NCBI GenBank assembly: GCA_002299865.1
Contig: DBNV01000130.1
Coordinates: forward strand, 1-13,573
DNA: 13,573 bases
Direction: 5' to 3'
From: Desulfonatronaceae bacterium UBA663
GTDB taxonomy: Bacteria > Desulfobacterota > Desulfovibrionia > Desulfovibrionales > Desulfonatronaceae
In this document: positions 1 to 7,621 of the stretch, piece after piece
Layout: every line of letters begins with the position of its first letter
Numbering within the stretch: position 1 is the stretch's first letter
Notes under the pieces: generated by a model
The model's input: the letters and a program-made list of their open reading frames with translations, nothing else
What the model was told of the DNA's origin: nothing
Database searches by the model: none
Made by a program: the position numbers and the translations under genes

Positions 1-9
1 CATGTATCG

Positions 10-38
10 TTGTAGGGATAAGGTATCTGGATGAATAA
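10..38 (+). promoter_or_regulatory. Possible sigma-70 promoter upstream of the GspE-like gene
   Basis: A TTGTAG hexamer (10-15) is separated by 17 bases from GAATAA (33-38). The spacing is ideal but both boxes are imperfect, and about 250 nt would separate it from the ATG at 291. The rest of 1-290 is non-coding as far as I can see: no tRNA, repeat or credible small gene. This is a weak pattern match only. Confidence 0.22.
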
Positions 39-290
39 AAAGGGGATCGTGCGCAAAATGGTCTCGTGACCGGGGGTAATCATAAATTCCGCGACCGGAC
101 AAGTCAATTTTATTGCAATCCTCTGCTGCCGGAAGTACATGGAGTTGCATTCCTAGAGCAGGTGCAAAGGACGACGACAGACGGAACAAGGCCCTGAGGA
201 CCTGGCAACGTCTGCAGCGGACCGCGTTGTGGAGTGACACCATTGCCTCAAGGACGCCCAACAAGACGACAGCATGAAGATCGTTTCGCC

Positions 291-2372
291 ATGACCGCCA
301 CGCCTGCCCATCTCCAGGGAGAATCCTGCTTTCGCAAAGGCAACTTTCAGAAAGCCGCGCAGCTCTTGCACCAGAATTACGTGAGCGGCCGCAGGAGCTT
401 CGCGGTCATTTCCCTGCTCGTGCAGTCCTGGAAGGCCTTGGGCGAACACCGCACGGTGGCGGACTTCCTGACCAATGCCTTGCTGGAAGCAAGCCTTGCG
501 ACCAACGAGCAGGCGGCATTGTATTTCCAACTCGGACTGGCCCTGCAACAGTCCGGGGACCAGATCCAGGCCAGACAGGCCTTTTGGCAGGTGCATCGTC
601 TGGAACCGGATTATCCCGGCCTGGCGGAAAAACTGGGCGACCCGGATCAGGACAAGACCCGGCCCAAACATCGCCACAGCCTGCTCATCAGCCGAGGGCT
701 TCTTGCTGAAACCCAACTGAAGCAACTCACCAGCCAGGCCAAGGACAACGACGAGGACCTGGACCAAATGCTTTTGCGGGAACTGAAATTGTCCAAGAAG
801 GATCTCGGCGCCGCCCTGGCGGCTTTTTACGAAGTTCCCTTCATGGATTTTGATCCCAACCTGGACCCGCCCTTTGAACTGCTTGAAAAACGCAAGTTGA
901 ATCCGGACTATCTGAAACGCTCCGGCTGGACCCCTCTCGCCGTGGAGAGCGGGACGATCATCGTCCTGATGTCCAATCCTTTTGATCTTTCCCGCTTGGA
1001 TGAAATCCGCTTCATCTTCGGTACCAGTCGGATCGAACCCAGGGTCGCCCTGCGGCAAGATGTTCACGGCTACATCGACATGTTTTTTCGTCGGCTGGAC
1101 TCCGAGGAACTGTTGGAACTGGGCGATTCCATCGCAGTGCAGACCAGTGAACCGGAGCTTGATGCAGAAACAGACCCCAGCGATTCCGCGGTGGTCCGGC
1201 TGGTCAACGCCCTGCTTGTGGAGGCGTGGCGGCGCAACGCTTCGGACATTCATATCGAACCGGACCCGCAGAACAGATTTTGCGCCGTGCGCTTCCGCAT
1301 TGACGGCTCATGCCACGAATTCCGAAAGATCCGCGCCGGGATGGCCAAGTCCCTGATTTCCCGGATCAAGATCATGTCCCACCTGAATATCGCCGAACGT
1401 CGCCTGCCCCAGGACGGGAAGATCCGGATGCGTTTGCCGGAATTGGGCAAAATCGCGGAATTCCGGGTGGCCATCGTTCCGACCATTGAAAACCACGAGG
1501 ACGTGGTGCTGCGCGTACTGTCGTCGGGCAAGCCGTTGCCCTTGGAAAAATTGGGCATGTCCGATGAAAACCTGGCCAAGTTCAAGTCCTCGGTGTTCAA
1601 GCCTTACGGTCTGATCATCGTGGTTGGCCCGACGGGCTCGGGCAAAACCACCACGTTGCACTCGGCCATCAACTATATCAATACGCCGGAGCGCAAGATC
1701 TGGACCGCGGAGGACCCCGTGGAGATCACCCAGGAGGGTTTGCGCCAAGTTCAAATCAACCCCAAGATCGGCCTAAGCTTCGCCACCATCCTGCGCTCCT
1801 TTCTCCGCGCCGATCCGGACGTGATCATGATCGGCGAGATGCGCGACGTGGAAACCGCGCAGATCGGGGTGCAGGCCTCCCTGACCGGGCACTTGGTATT
1901 CACCACGCTGCATACCAATTCCGCCCCTGAGACGATTACCAGGCTGCTGGACATGGCCTTGGATCCGTTCAATTTCGCCGATTCGTTGCTCTGCGTCGTG
2001 GCCCAACGCCTGGTCAAGACCCTCTGTACGCACTGCAAGGAGGCGTATCAGCCTGGAAAACAGGAATTGGACGACTTAGCCGGGGAATTCGGCCCGGGAT
2101 TCAAACGTTTCATCCCCGCATCCAGGGCAATCTCCCTGTGTCGGCCCAAGGGCTGCGGGCAGTGCAATCAGGGCTATCGAGGCCGCACCGGCGCCCACGA
2201 ACTCATGACCACCAGTCCGTTGATCAAAAACCTGATCAAGCATCGCCGTCCTACCGAGGAAATCCGGGATCAGGCCATTGCCGACGGGATGCTTGTTCTT
2301 AAGCAGGACGCCCTGCTCAAGGTTCTGCGCGGCCTCACCGATCTCAAGCAGGTGCGCGCGGTCAGCGGATAG
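291..2372 (+). CDS. GspE/PilB-family ATPase (type II secretion / type IV pilus assembly) with TPR-like N-terminal extension
   Basis: Hexameric cytoplasmic AAA-type ATPase that powers pilin or pseudopilin assembly at the inner membrane. Read from ATG 291 it is 693 aa. Residues about 1-110 are helical and TPR-like (FRKGNFQKAAQLL). About 128-270 is the MshEN/T2SSE N-domain. About 295-680 is the ATPase core, with SDIHIEP, Walker A GPTGSGKTTT near 446, Walker B DPDVIMIGEMRD near 508, and the His box TTLHTNSA. A zinc-type Cys pattern follows (CTHC, then CRPKGCGQC). All catalytic motifs are present, so it should be active. An in-frame GTG at 234 would add 19 residues, but ATG 291 has the better upstream GAAGAT-like sequence. 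No pilC, gspF or pilin genes adjoin it, so its machine (pilus, T2SS or other) cannot be assigned. The family call is firm; the pathway is not. Confidence 0.93.
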   Translation: MTATPAHLQGESCFRKGNFQKAAQLLHQNYVSGRRSFAVISLLVQSWKALGEHRTVADFLTNALLEASLATNEQAALYFQLGLALQQSGDQIQARQAFWQVHRLEPDYPGLAEKLGDPDQDKTRPKHRHSLLISRGLLAETQLKQLTSQAKDNDEDLDQMLLRELKLSKKDLGAALAAFYEVPFMDFDPNLDPPFELLEKRKLNPDYLKRSGWTPLAVESGTIIVLMSNPFDLSRLDEIRFIFGTSRIEPRVALRQDVHGYIDMFFRRLDSEELLELGDSIAVQTSEPELDAETDPSDSAVVRLVNALLVEAWRRNASDIHIEPDPQNRFCAVRFRIDGSCHEFRKIRAGMAKSLISRIKIMSHLNIAERRLPQDGKIRMRLPELGKIAEFRVAIVPTIENHEDVVLRVLSSGKPLPLEKLGMSDENLAKFKSSVFKPYGLIIVVGPTGSGKTTTLHSAINYINTPERKIWTAEDPVEITQEGLRQVQINPKIGLSFATILRSFLRADPDVIMIGEMRDVETAQIGVQASLTGHLVFTTLHTNSAPETITRLLDMALDPFNFADSLLCVVAQRLVKTLCTHCKEAYQPGKQELDDLAGEFGPGFKRFIPASRAISLCRPKGCGQCNQGYRGRTGAHELMTTSPLIKNLIKHRRPTEEIRDQAIADGMLVLKQDALLKVLRGLTDLKQVRAVSG

Positions 2373-2392
2373 CGGGCCGCGGCCGCTATCCG
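2366..2392 (+). terminator. Strong hairpin spanning the stop codon of the ATPase gene
   Basis: CGGATAGCGG (2366-2375) and CCGCTATCCG (2383-2392) form a perfect 10-bp stem around a 7-base loop. The TAG stop lies inside the left arm. No T-tract follows, so it is not a classical intrinsic terminator. It could be an RNA-stability hairpin or a Rho-assisted terminator separating the ATPase gene from the small gene downstream. Confidence 0.45.
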
Positions 2393-2441
2393 TCCGGAAA
2401 CATCCCCGGATAAAACTTAAAAAACATCGAGGTGCATGAAC

Positions 2442-2753
2442 ATGCTGGATGAGTTGTTTTTCGAACTCCTGTTCACAGCCCATGGGCCGTCCGAATGGAG
2501 TCACTGGCCCTTCGGCCCGACGCTGCTGGGCGGCTGGCTGAACATGCTCACAAAATTCATCTTCATCGGGTTGGTCCTGGCCCTGATCATGTATTTGCTG
2601 CGCTATCTGTTCGGACCGGGCGGGCCGATGCGCGAGAACAACCCGGACGCGGACGCGCCGGACCAGGCCATGGAAATCCTGCGCCGCCGGCTGGCCGTCG
2701 GAGAAATCAATCCTGAGGAATTCGAACGTCTTCGGGCCATGCTTGAGAAATGA
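2442..2753 (+). CDS. Small single-pass membrane protein with C-terminal SHOCT-like motif
   Basis: About 103 aa. One hydrophobic segment (about residues 36-58, IFIGLVLALIMYLL) is followed by a basic edge and a Pro/Asp-rich linker. The C-terminal 30 residues (AMEILRRRLAVGEINPEEFERL) match the SHOCT pattern, a short helical oligomerisation or tethering domain common at the ends of small bacterial membrane proteins. No catalytic residues are visible. Two starts are possible: ATG 2436 and ATG 2442. The GAGGTG at 2429-2434 leaves only 1 base before 2436 but 7 before 2442, so I prefer 2442. It lies 70 nt after the ATPase gene, beyond the stop-codon hairpin, and upstream of a fresh promoter. It may be co-transcribed with the ATPase gene, but no functional link is demonstrable. 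Confidence 0.75.
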   Translation: MLDELFFELLFTAHGPSEWSHWPFGPTLLGGWLNMLTKFIFIGLVLALIMYLLRYLFGPGGPMRENNPDADAPDQAMEILRRRLAVGEINPEEFERLRAMLEK

Positions 2754-2776
2754 CCGCTTAAATTCGTGCTCCACCC

Positions 2777-2805
2777 TTGCTTCCCTGGCTTGTCGTGGAT
2801 ATAAT
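2777..2805 (+). promoter_or_regulatory. Near-consensus sigma-70 promoter for the activase/dehydratase operon
   Basis: TTGCTT (2777-2782), a 17-base spacer, then a perfect TATAAT (2800-2805). Transcription would start near 2812, giving a leader of about 138 nt before the ATG at 2950. It lies in a true intergenic gap and points towards the operon. This is the best promoter match in the window. Confidence 0.72.
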
Positions 2806-2834
2806 GGCATGCGTTAATAGCGGGCAAGGCTGTT

Positions 2835-2860
2835 GTCGGAATGCCGACCCGTCGGCTTTT
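2835..2860 (+). promoter_or_regulatory. Attenuator-like overlapping hairpins in the operon leader
   Basis: Hairpin A pairs GTCGG (2835-2839) with CCGAC (2844-2848). Hairpin B pairs GCCGAC (2843-2848) with GTCGGC (2851-2856) and is followed by TTTT (2857-2860). Both use the same CCGAC strand, so they are mutually exclusive. B resembles a short terminator and A an anti-terminator. The stems are short (5-6 bp), B has a tight loop and the T-run is brief, so the regulatory reading is an inference. A further small hairpin (TTCCT/AGGAA, 2889-2901) follows. Confidence 0.35.
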
Positions 2861-2949
2861 CTGAAACTTCAACCATCAAGCTTTTGGCTTCCTCTTAGGA
2901 AAGACACCCCCTTAAAGATTTGCCTATTCGCTCCAAGGAGTACCCCTGT

Positions 2950-5900
2950 ATGGCCTATCATGTCGGCGTTGACGTCGGGTCGGTCAGCGTCAATTGCATT
3001 GTCATCGACGACCAGGAAAACATAGTTTTCGAGTCCCCCTACCGCAGGCACTTCGGCCTTGTCCTGGACGAGACGGCCCGGGTCCTGGACGAAGTCTTCT
3101 CCCGCCACCACAAAGACCGGATCAGGTCCGTCTCCTTCACCGGCAATCAGGGTCAGACCATCAGCAAGCTGCTGCAGGCGCCCTTTGAGGTGGAAACCAT
3201 CGCCCAGGTGCTCGGCGCGACCAAGGTTTCGCCTGGAGTGCGCAGCATCTTAAGCGTCGGCGGCCAGGACGCGGCCCTGTTCGAGCTGGACTACGACCAG
3301 GACGGCAACTGGCGGCTGGCCGCCTTCAACGTGAACGGCCCCTGCGCCTCGGGCACGGGCTCGTTCATCGACCAGCAGGCCGAACGCTTGACCTTCGCCA
3401 TGTACGGCGAAGCCTTCGACATGAACCAGGAAAAGCTGCAAAAGGTCCTGGAGGATTTCATCGCCCTGGGCCGGACCAGCACCTATCCCGCGCCCGTGGC
3501 CTGCCGCTGCACCGTGTTCACCAAGTCGGACATGGTCCACCTGCAGAACAAGGGCGAGACCTTGCCCAACATCATCGCCGGGCTGCATCACGGCACTGCG
3601 GCCAACTACATGAGCACCATCGTGGCCAACCGCACCCTGGCCGAGTCGATTATTTTCATCGGCGGCATGGCCTCCAACCGCCTCCAGGTGGAGGCGTTCC
3701 GCAAGTATTTCCCCAGCCTGCTGGTCCCGGCCCATCACGCCTCCCTGGGCGCGTTGGGCGCTGCGTTGCAGTCCATGCGCGCCAATGCCCGCAACACGGT
3801 GGACCTCGCCATGCTCCGCTCACCGGCCGCTGCAAAAGTGGATGCCGTATCCCGGACCAAGCCGCTGTCCCTGGAATACACGACGTTCAACCCGGACAAC
3901 ACCCTGCCGCCCTTGTCCGAAAAGGGGGTCCTGGACGCCTATTTGGGCGTGGACATCGGTTCAACCTCCACCAAATACGCCCTGATCGACGACCAGGGTC
4001 GGATCATCCACAAGCGCTACGTCCCCACCCAGGGCAAGCCCATTGAGGTGGCCCAAGGGCTGTTACGGCATCTGCAAGAGGAGATCGGCCCGCGCATCCG
4101 GCTCAAGGCCGTGGCCACCACCGGGTCGGGCCGCAACGTGGTCGGGGATTTTCTGAACGCAGACCTGATCATCAACGAAATCACGGCCCATGCCCGCGGG
4201 GCAGTGGCCGTGGACCCGGAGATCGACACCATCTTCGAGATCGGCGGACAGGATTCCAAGTACATCGCCATCGACAGAACCCATCCCACGGACTTCATGA
4301 TGAACAAGGTCTGCGCCGCGGGCACGGGCAGCTTTTTGCACGAACTGGCCAACAAGATGAAGATCAATATCTTCGGCGAGTTCCAGGAGGTGGCCCTGTC
4401 CTCCCAAAACCCGGTGAATCTGGCCGAGCGCTGCACCGTGTTCATGGAGTCCGACCTGACCGCCTACGCCCAGAAAGGCGCGGTCCGCAACGACCTCATC
4501 GCCGGGCTGTGTTACGCCATTGTCCGCAACTATTTGCACCAGGTCGTGGAAAACAGGCGCATCGGCCGCCGGATCATGTTCCTGGGCGGCCCCTCCCTGA
4601 ACAAGGGCATTGTCGCGGCCTTTGAAAAAGTCCTGGACAAGCCCATTCTCGTGCCCAAGCACCGGGAGGTCATGGGCGCCTTCGGCGCGGCTCTGGCCGT
4701 GCGGGAACTGGCCATGAGCAAAGGCGTCGAGGAAAAATCCCGCGCTCTGCAAGCGTTGGCCGGCCTGGAGGTGGCCTTTAAGGAAAGCATCTGCAAGGCG
4801 GACAAACACTGCCACAACGAGTGCAAGCTCAAGATCTACAATTTCGGCGCCCGAAAAAGCGTCTGGGGCGGGGACTGCGGACGCTACGAAACCGCTCAGT
4901 CCAGCTTAGGCAAGGAAACCGACTACTTCCAATTGCGCAGGAAACTCTTTGCACAGGCCGTGGCCGAAGCCGGGGTGCACCTGGACGAAAAGCACCCGGC
5001 CGAAAAACATCCGGTCGGAGACCAGCGGCCTCTGGTTGGCGTGCCCTTAAGCCTGCACTCCCTGGATTGGGGCGTGTTCTGGGCTCATCTGCTCACCGAA
5101 CTGGGCCTGGCCGTTCGGTTCAGTCCCTTCACCAACCAGGCCATGGTCATGGCCGGCGTGGAAAGTATGACTGCGGAAACCTGCTTCCCGGTCAAGGTCT
5201 TTCACGGCCATGTCCGCCACCTCATGGAGCAGACCGACTACCTGTTTTTACCCAACGTGATCAACATGACGACGGCCGGGCCGGAGGAAAAGGGCCGGCT
5301 CTGCCCCTTGGTGGAAAGCTCCCAGTATCTGGTCCGGGCCGCGCTGCGCATCGACGACGCCCGGATCATCCGCCCCACCCTGTTCCTCAGGGATGGACCG
5401 GACCTGCTGGTAGAGGCCGTATACAATAGCCTGCCCAAAGCCTTGCGGCCTTCAAAAGGCGTGGTGGGCCGGGCCCTGCGCACGGCCTGGGAGCGACAAA
5501 ACGCCTTCAATGTCGAACTGCGCCGCCAGGGCCGGGAAATCCTGGCCCATGCGGACGAACGGCCCGTCTGGATCGTCACGGGCCGGCCCTACAATCTGTA
5601 TGACGAACGGCTCAACCTGCAACTCGGCCGGCAGATGGCCAAGCTGGGGATCAAGGCTCTGCCCCTAGACTTTCTTGACGTGGACGATGAATCCCTGCAG
5701 GATTTTCCCAAGATGTACTGGGACCTGGGGGGACGGATCCTGCGGGCCGCAAAAAAGATCGCCCGTACGCCCAACTGGTTCGGGGTCTATTTAACCAACT
5801 TCTCCTGCGGCCCGGACTCCTTCATCGAACACTTCTACGGCCACGTGCTCAACGACAAACCGTTTTTGATTCTGGAACTAGACGAGCACAGCGCCGTGGC

Positions 5901-5964
5901 CGGGATGCTGACTCGCATCGAGGCCTTCCAAAACGTGATCAAGAATGTGCAGCCACATGGATAA
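2950..5964 (+). CDS. Double BadF/HgdC-type ATPase fused to DUF2229 (COG3580): acyl-CoA dehydratase activase-like reductase
   Basis: 1004 aa from ATG 2950, which has AAGGAG (2935-2940) 9 nt upstream; an in-frame upstream start at 2920 lacks this. There are two ASKHA ATPase repeats. The first starts with VGVDVGSVSVN (residue 5) and carries PCASGTGSF (C132) and CRCTVFTKSD (C185, C187). The second starts near 333 (GVDIGSTSTK) and carries VCAAGTGSF (C455) and RCTVFMESD (C495). In 2-hydroxyglutaryl-CoA dehydratase activators these paired Cys bridge a [4Fe-4S] cluster across a homodimer, which here would be an intramolecular pseudodimer. Residues about 610-650 hold C615, C621, C625 and C643. The DUF2229 region carries ETCFPVK (C745), RLCPLVE (C785) and FSCGPD (C953). 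ATP-driven electron transfer is inferred from the family; the substrate is unknown. It overlaps the next gene by 20 nt. Confidence 0.9.
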   Translation: MAYHVGVDVGSVSVNCIVIDDQENIVFESPYRRHFGLVLDETARVLDEVFSRHHKDRIRSVSFTGNQGQTISKLLQAPFEVETIAQVLGATKVSPGVRSILSVGGQDAALFELDYDQDGNWRLAAFNVNGPCASGTGSFIDQQAERLTFAMYGEAFDMNQEKLQKVLEDFIALGRTSTYPAPVACRCTVFTKSDMVHLQNKGETLPNIIAGLHHGTAANYMSTIVANRTLAESIIFIGGMASNRLQVEAFRKYFPSLLVPAHHASLGALGAALQSMRANARNTVDLAMLRSPAAAKVDAVSRTKPLSLEYTTFNPDNTLPPLSEKGVLDAYLGVDIGSTSTKYALIDDQGRIIHKRYVPTQGKPIEVAQGLLRHLQEEIGPRIRLKAVATTGSGRNVVGDFLNADLIINEITAHARGAVAVDPEIDTIFEIGGQDSKYIAIDRTHPTDFMMNKVCAAGTGSFLHELANKMKINIFGEFQEVALSSQNPVNLAERCTVFMESDLTAYAQKGAVRNDLIAGLCYAIVRNYLHQVVENRRIGRRIMFLGGPSLNKGIVAAFEKVLDKPILVPKHREVMGAFGAALAVRELAMSKGVEEKSRALQALAGLEVAFKESICKADKHCHNECKLKIYNFGARKSVWGGDCGRYETAQSSLGKETDYFQLRRKLFAQAVAEAGVHLDEKHPAEKHPVGDQRPLVGVPLSLHSLDWGVFWAHLLTELGLAVRFSPFTNQAMVMAGVESMTAETCFPVKVFHGHVRHLMEQTDYLFLPNVINMTTAGPEEKGRLCPLVESSQYLVRAALRIDDARIIRPTLFLRDGPDLLVEAVYNSLPKALRPSKGVVGRALRTAWERQNAFNVELRRQGREILAHADERPVWIVTGRPYNLYDERLNLQLGRQMAKLGIKALPLDFLDVDDESLQDFPKMYWDLGGRILRAAKKIARTPNWFGVYLTNFSCGPDSFIEHFYGHVLNDKPFLILELDEHSAVAGMLTRIEAFQNVIKNVQPHG

Positions 5965-7351
5965 CAGCATGGAAACGCAAAAAACAGATTCCTTTGCGGA
6001 CCGTCTGACCCAGCAGGTCGGCCGGTTCAACGTCTCCGGCCGGACCCTGCTGGTACCGGACATGGCCCCCATCGGCTCGCGGCTTCTGGCCGCCAGTTTC
6101 AGGGCTTTCGGTATGCCGGCCCAGGTTCTGCCCACTTATACCCACCTGCATTTAGGCAAGGAATTTTCTTCGGGCAAAGAATGCTTTCCCTATCAGGTCA
6201 CCCTGGGCGACATCCTCGGTTTCCTGAAAGAAGAGAAAAAACGCCTGGGTGAAGCATTCAACGTCAAGAACTACGTCTACTTCATGCCCGAGTCCGACGG
6301 CCCCTGCCGCTTCGGGATGTACAACAAAGTGCAGCGTCTGGTCCTGGACCGCTTCCCCGAATTCAAGGACATGCCCATTCTCTATCTGTCCTCGGCGGAC
6401 GGTTACGCCTCCACCGGGATCCTGCCCAGCGACCAGGCCAAGCTTTTTCGCCGGTTGGCCTATGTGACTATGATCCTGGCCGACGTCCTGGACCGCATCA
6501 CCTGGCGGGTCCGACCCTATGAAAAGGAGCCCGGCCAGACCGACGCCTTCATGGCCAAGGCCCTGGACGACATGATCGCCCTGATTGAAAAACGCGGCCG
6601 GGCCAGGGACTTTAGCGCCCTGTACGGCCTGCTGGGGCAGATCGCAACCCAGGCCAAGATGATCATCGACCCGACCCGGCCGCGCAAGCCCAGGATCGGC
6701 ATTGTCGGCGAAATTTACGTACGCGTCCATCCGGACTCCAACCAGAACATCATCCGCGAGTTGGAGCGCTTTGGCGCGGAGGTTGTGAACGCCTCTCTGG
6801 GCGAATGGGTCAACTACGTGGCCTTTGAGCAGTACCGCAACATCCAAAAGGACTGGCGGCAGGCCTGGCAGCGCAAGGACGTGAAGGCCCTGGTGGACGT
6901 CACCCGCGCCTGGGTCGACAGCCGCATCGAAATGACCTGGCAGGACTGGCGGCAGAACCAGGTCTATCAAAAGACCCTGGAGCACCTGGACATCCAGGGC
7001 GACTACACCATCGCCACGGTGGAAGAAATGCTGGACAACGAGCGCTTGTTCACCTTTGACATCGGCACCGAGGCCGCCCTGAGCATCGGCGGGGCCTTGG
7101 AATACGTGCACGACCATTTCGATGGGGTGGTCAACGTTTTTCCATTCACCTGCATGCCCGGTGCCGTCACCTCGGCCATTCTCAAGCCCCTGCTGTTGAA
7201 AATGAACGTGCCCTACTTAGACGCATCCTACGACGGAGCGATCCAGCCCAACCGGGAAGTGGCCCTGCGCACGTTTATGTACCAGGCCGCGCAGCGCAAG
7301 GCGGCGCGGCAGGATGTGGCGTCCGGACAAGCATCTCCGCCGCCGCATTAA
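5945..7351 (+). CDS. COG3581 2-hydroxyacyl-CoA dehydratase-like protein, partner of the upstream activase
   Basis: 468 aa if read from ATG 5945; ATGs at 5957 and 5969 are alternatives, none with a clear Shine-Dalgarno, consistent with translational coupling to the overlapping upstream gene. The family is related to the HgdA/B-type cluster-binding subunits. Three cysteines lie in conserved settings: GKECFPYQ (C80), DGPCRFGMY (C121) and FTCMPGAV (C403). They mirror C745, C785 and C953 of the upstream protein, so the two proteins probably form a heterodimeric reductase or dehydratase core energised by the fused ATPase. In some Clostridia this whole architecture is, as I recall, one chain of about 1400 aa; here it is split. 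No signal peptide is present, so it is cytoplasmic. No CoA-transferase or dehydrogenase gene adjoins it to reveal the substrate. No terminator is obvious after it. Confidence 0.87.
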   Translation: MCSHMDNSMETQKTDSFADRLTQQVGRFNVSGRTLLVPDMAPIGSRLLAASFRAFGMPAQVLPTYTHLHLGKEFSSGKECFPYQVTLGDILGFLKEEKKRLGEAFNVKNYVYFMPESDGPCRFGMYNKVQRLVLDRFPEFKDMPILYLSSADGYASTGILPSDQAKLFRRLAYVTMILADVLDRITWRVRPYEKEPGQTDAFMAKALDDMIALIEKRGRARDFSALYGLLGQIATQAKMIIDPTRPRKPRIGIVGEIYVRVHPDSNQNIIRELERFGAEVVNASLGEWVNYVAFEQYRNIQKDWRQAWQRKDVKALVDVTRAWVDSRIEMTWQDWRQNQVYQKTLEHLDIQGDYTIATVEEMLDNERLFTFDIGTEAALSIGGALEYVHDHFDGVVNVFPFTCMPGAVTSAILKPLLLKMNVPYLDASYDGAIQPNREVALRTFMYQAAQRKAARQDVASGQASPPPH

Positions 7352-7377
7352 CGGATAGGGCCAAAAAGGAGGCTCCT

Positions 7378-7610
7378 CTGCCGACAACAGCCAGCAAGAT
7401 CATCACCGCAAGGTGCCGGCCCTTCCGGCAGAAGTGCGAATCGGCCTCGTTGACCGCATTCTCGCGAGCCCGAATCTTTCGACACGGCTCAATCTTGACC
7501 GCCTCTGGGCGAAGGAAGCGAAAAGGCGCAGTGCCCAAATCGAACAAGGCCGGATTGAGCCCATCCCCGGCGAACAATTCTTTGCTGACATCCGCCGGAA
7601 GTACGCACGA
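7378..7610 (+). pseudogene. Degraded addiction-module (Unstab_antitox-type) antitoxin
   Basis: A strong AAGGAGG (7366-7372) stands 5 nt before CTG 7378, where a family ATG would be expected. That frame reads LPTTASKIIT and then goes out of frame. From about 7413 another frame reads PALPAEVRIGLVDRILASPN, then LWAKEAKRRSAQIEQG, IPGEQFFADIRRKYAR, ending at 7610. This is the usual order of the roughly 75-aa addiction-module component that pairs with RelE/ParE toxins. A single-base change near 7408-7412 would rejoin the halves. The downstream frame has lost a stop and stays open to 7862, where its TGA overlaps the korA ATG. A GTG at 7413 might give a 149-aa product whose last 83 residues are unrecognisable. 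No toxin gene follows. I regard it as a remnant. Confidence 0.6.
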
Positions 7611-7621
7611 CAAGACCTAAC
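7610..7621 (-). repeat. Left copy of a 12-bp inverted motif flanking korAB
   Basis: ACAAGACCTAAC begins exactly where antitoxin homology ends. Its reverse complement matches 10487-10498 (GTCAGGTCTTGT) at 11 of 12 positions. The two copies point inward around the korAB block, as terminal inverted repeats would. No target-site duplication is visible, so it could be chance. Confidence 0.3.

Noticed and set aside
204..218. Sigma-54-like TGGCAACGTCTGCA
   Set aside because: The distance between the GG and GC elements is two bases too short for a -24/-12 promoter.
153..1253. Long minus-strand open frame (366 codons) opposite the GspE-like gene
   Set aside because: It mirrors the ATPase gene, has no family motifs, and is typical of GC-rich antisense shadow frames.
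4063..4815. Minus-strand 250-codon frame opposite the activase gene
   Set aside because: Antisense shadow; the plus strand carries the Cys and ATPase motifs.
6152..7117. Minus-strand 321-codon frame opposite the COG3581 gene
   Set aside because: Low-complexity His/Gly/Val-rich translation without motifs, fully opposite a well-supported gene.
2950..7351. Benzoyl-CoA reductase (BcrABCD/BadDEFG) assignment
   Set aside because: The ATPase domains belong to the same superfamily, but the double-ASKHA/DUF2229 architecture and COG3581 partner differ, and no other aromatic-degradation genes are present.
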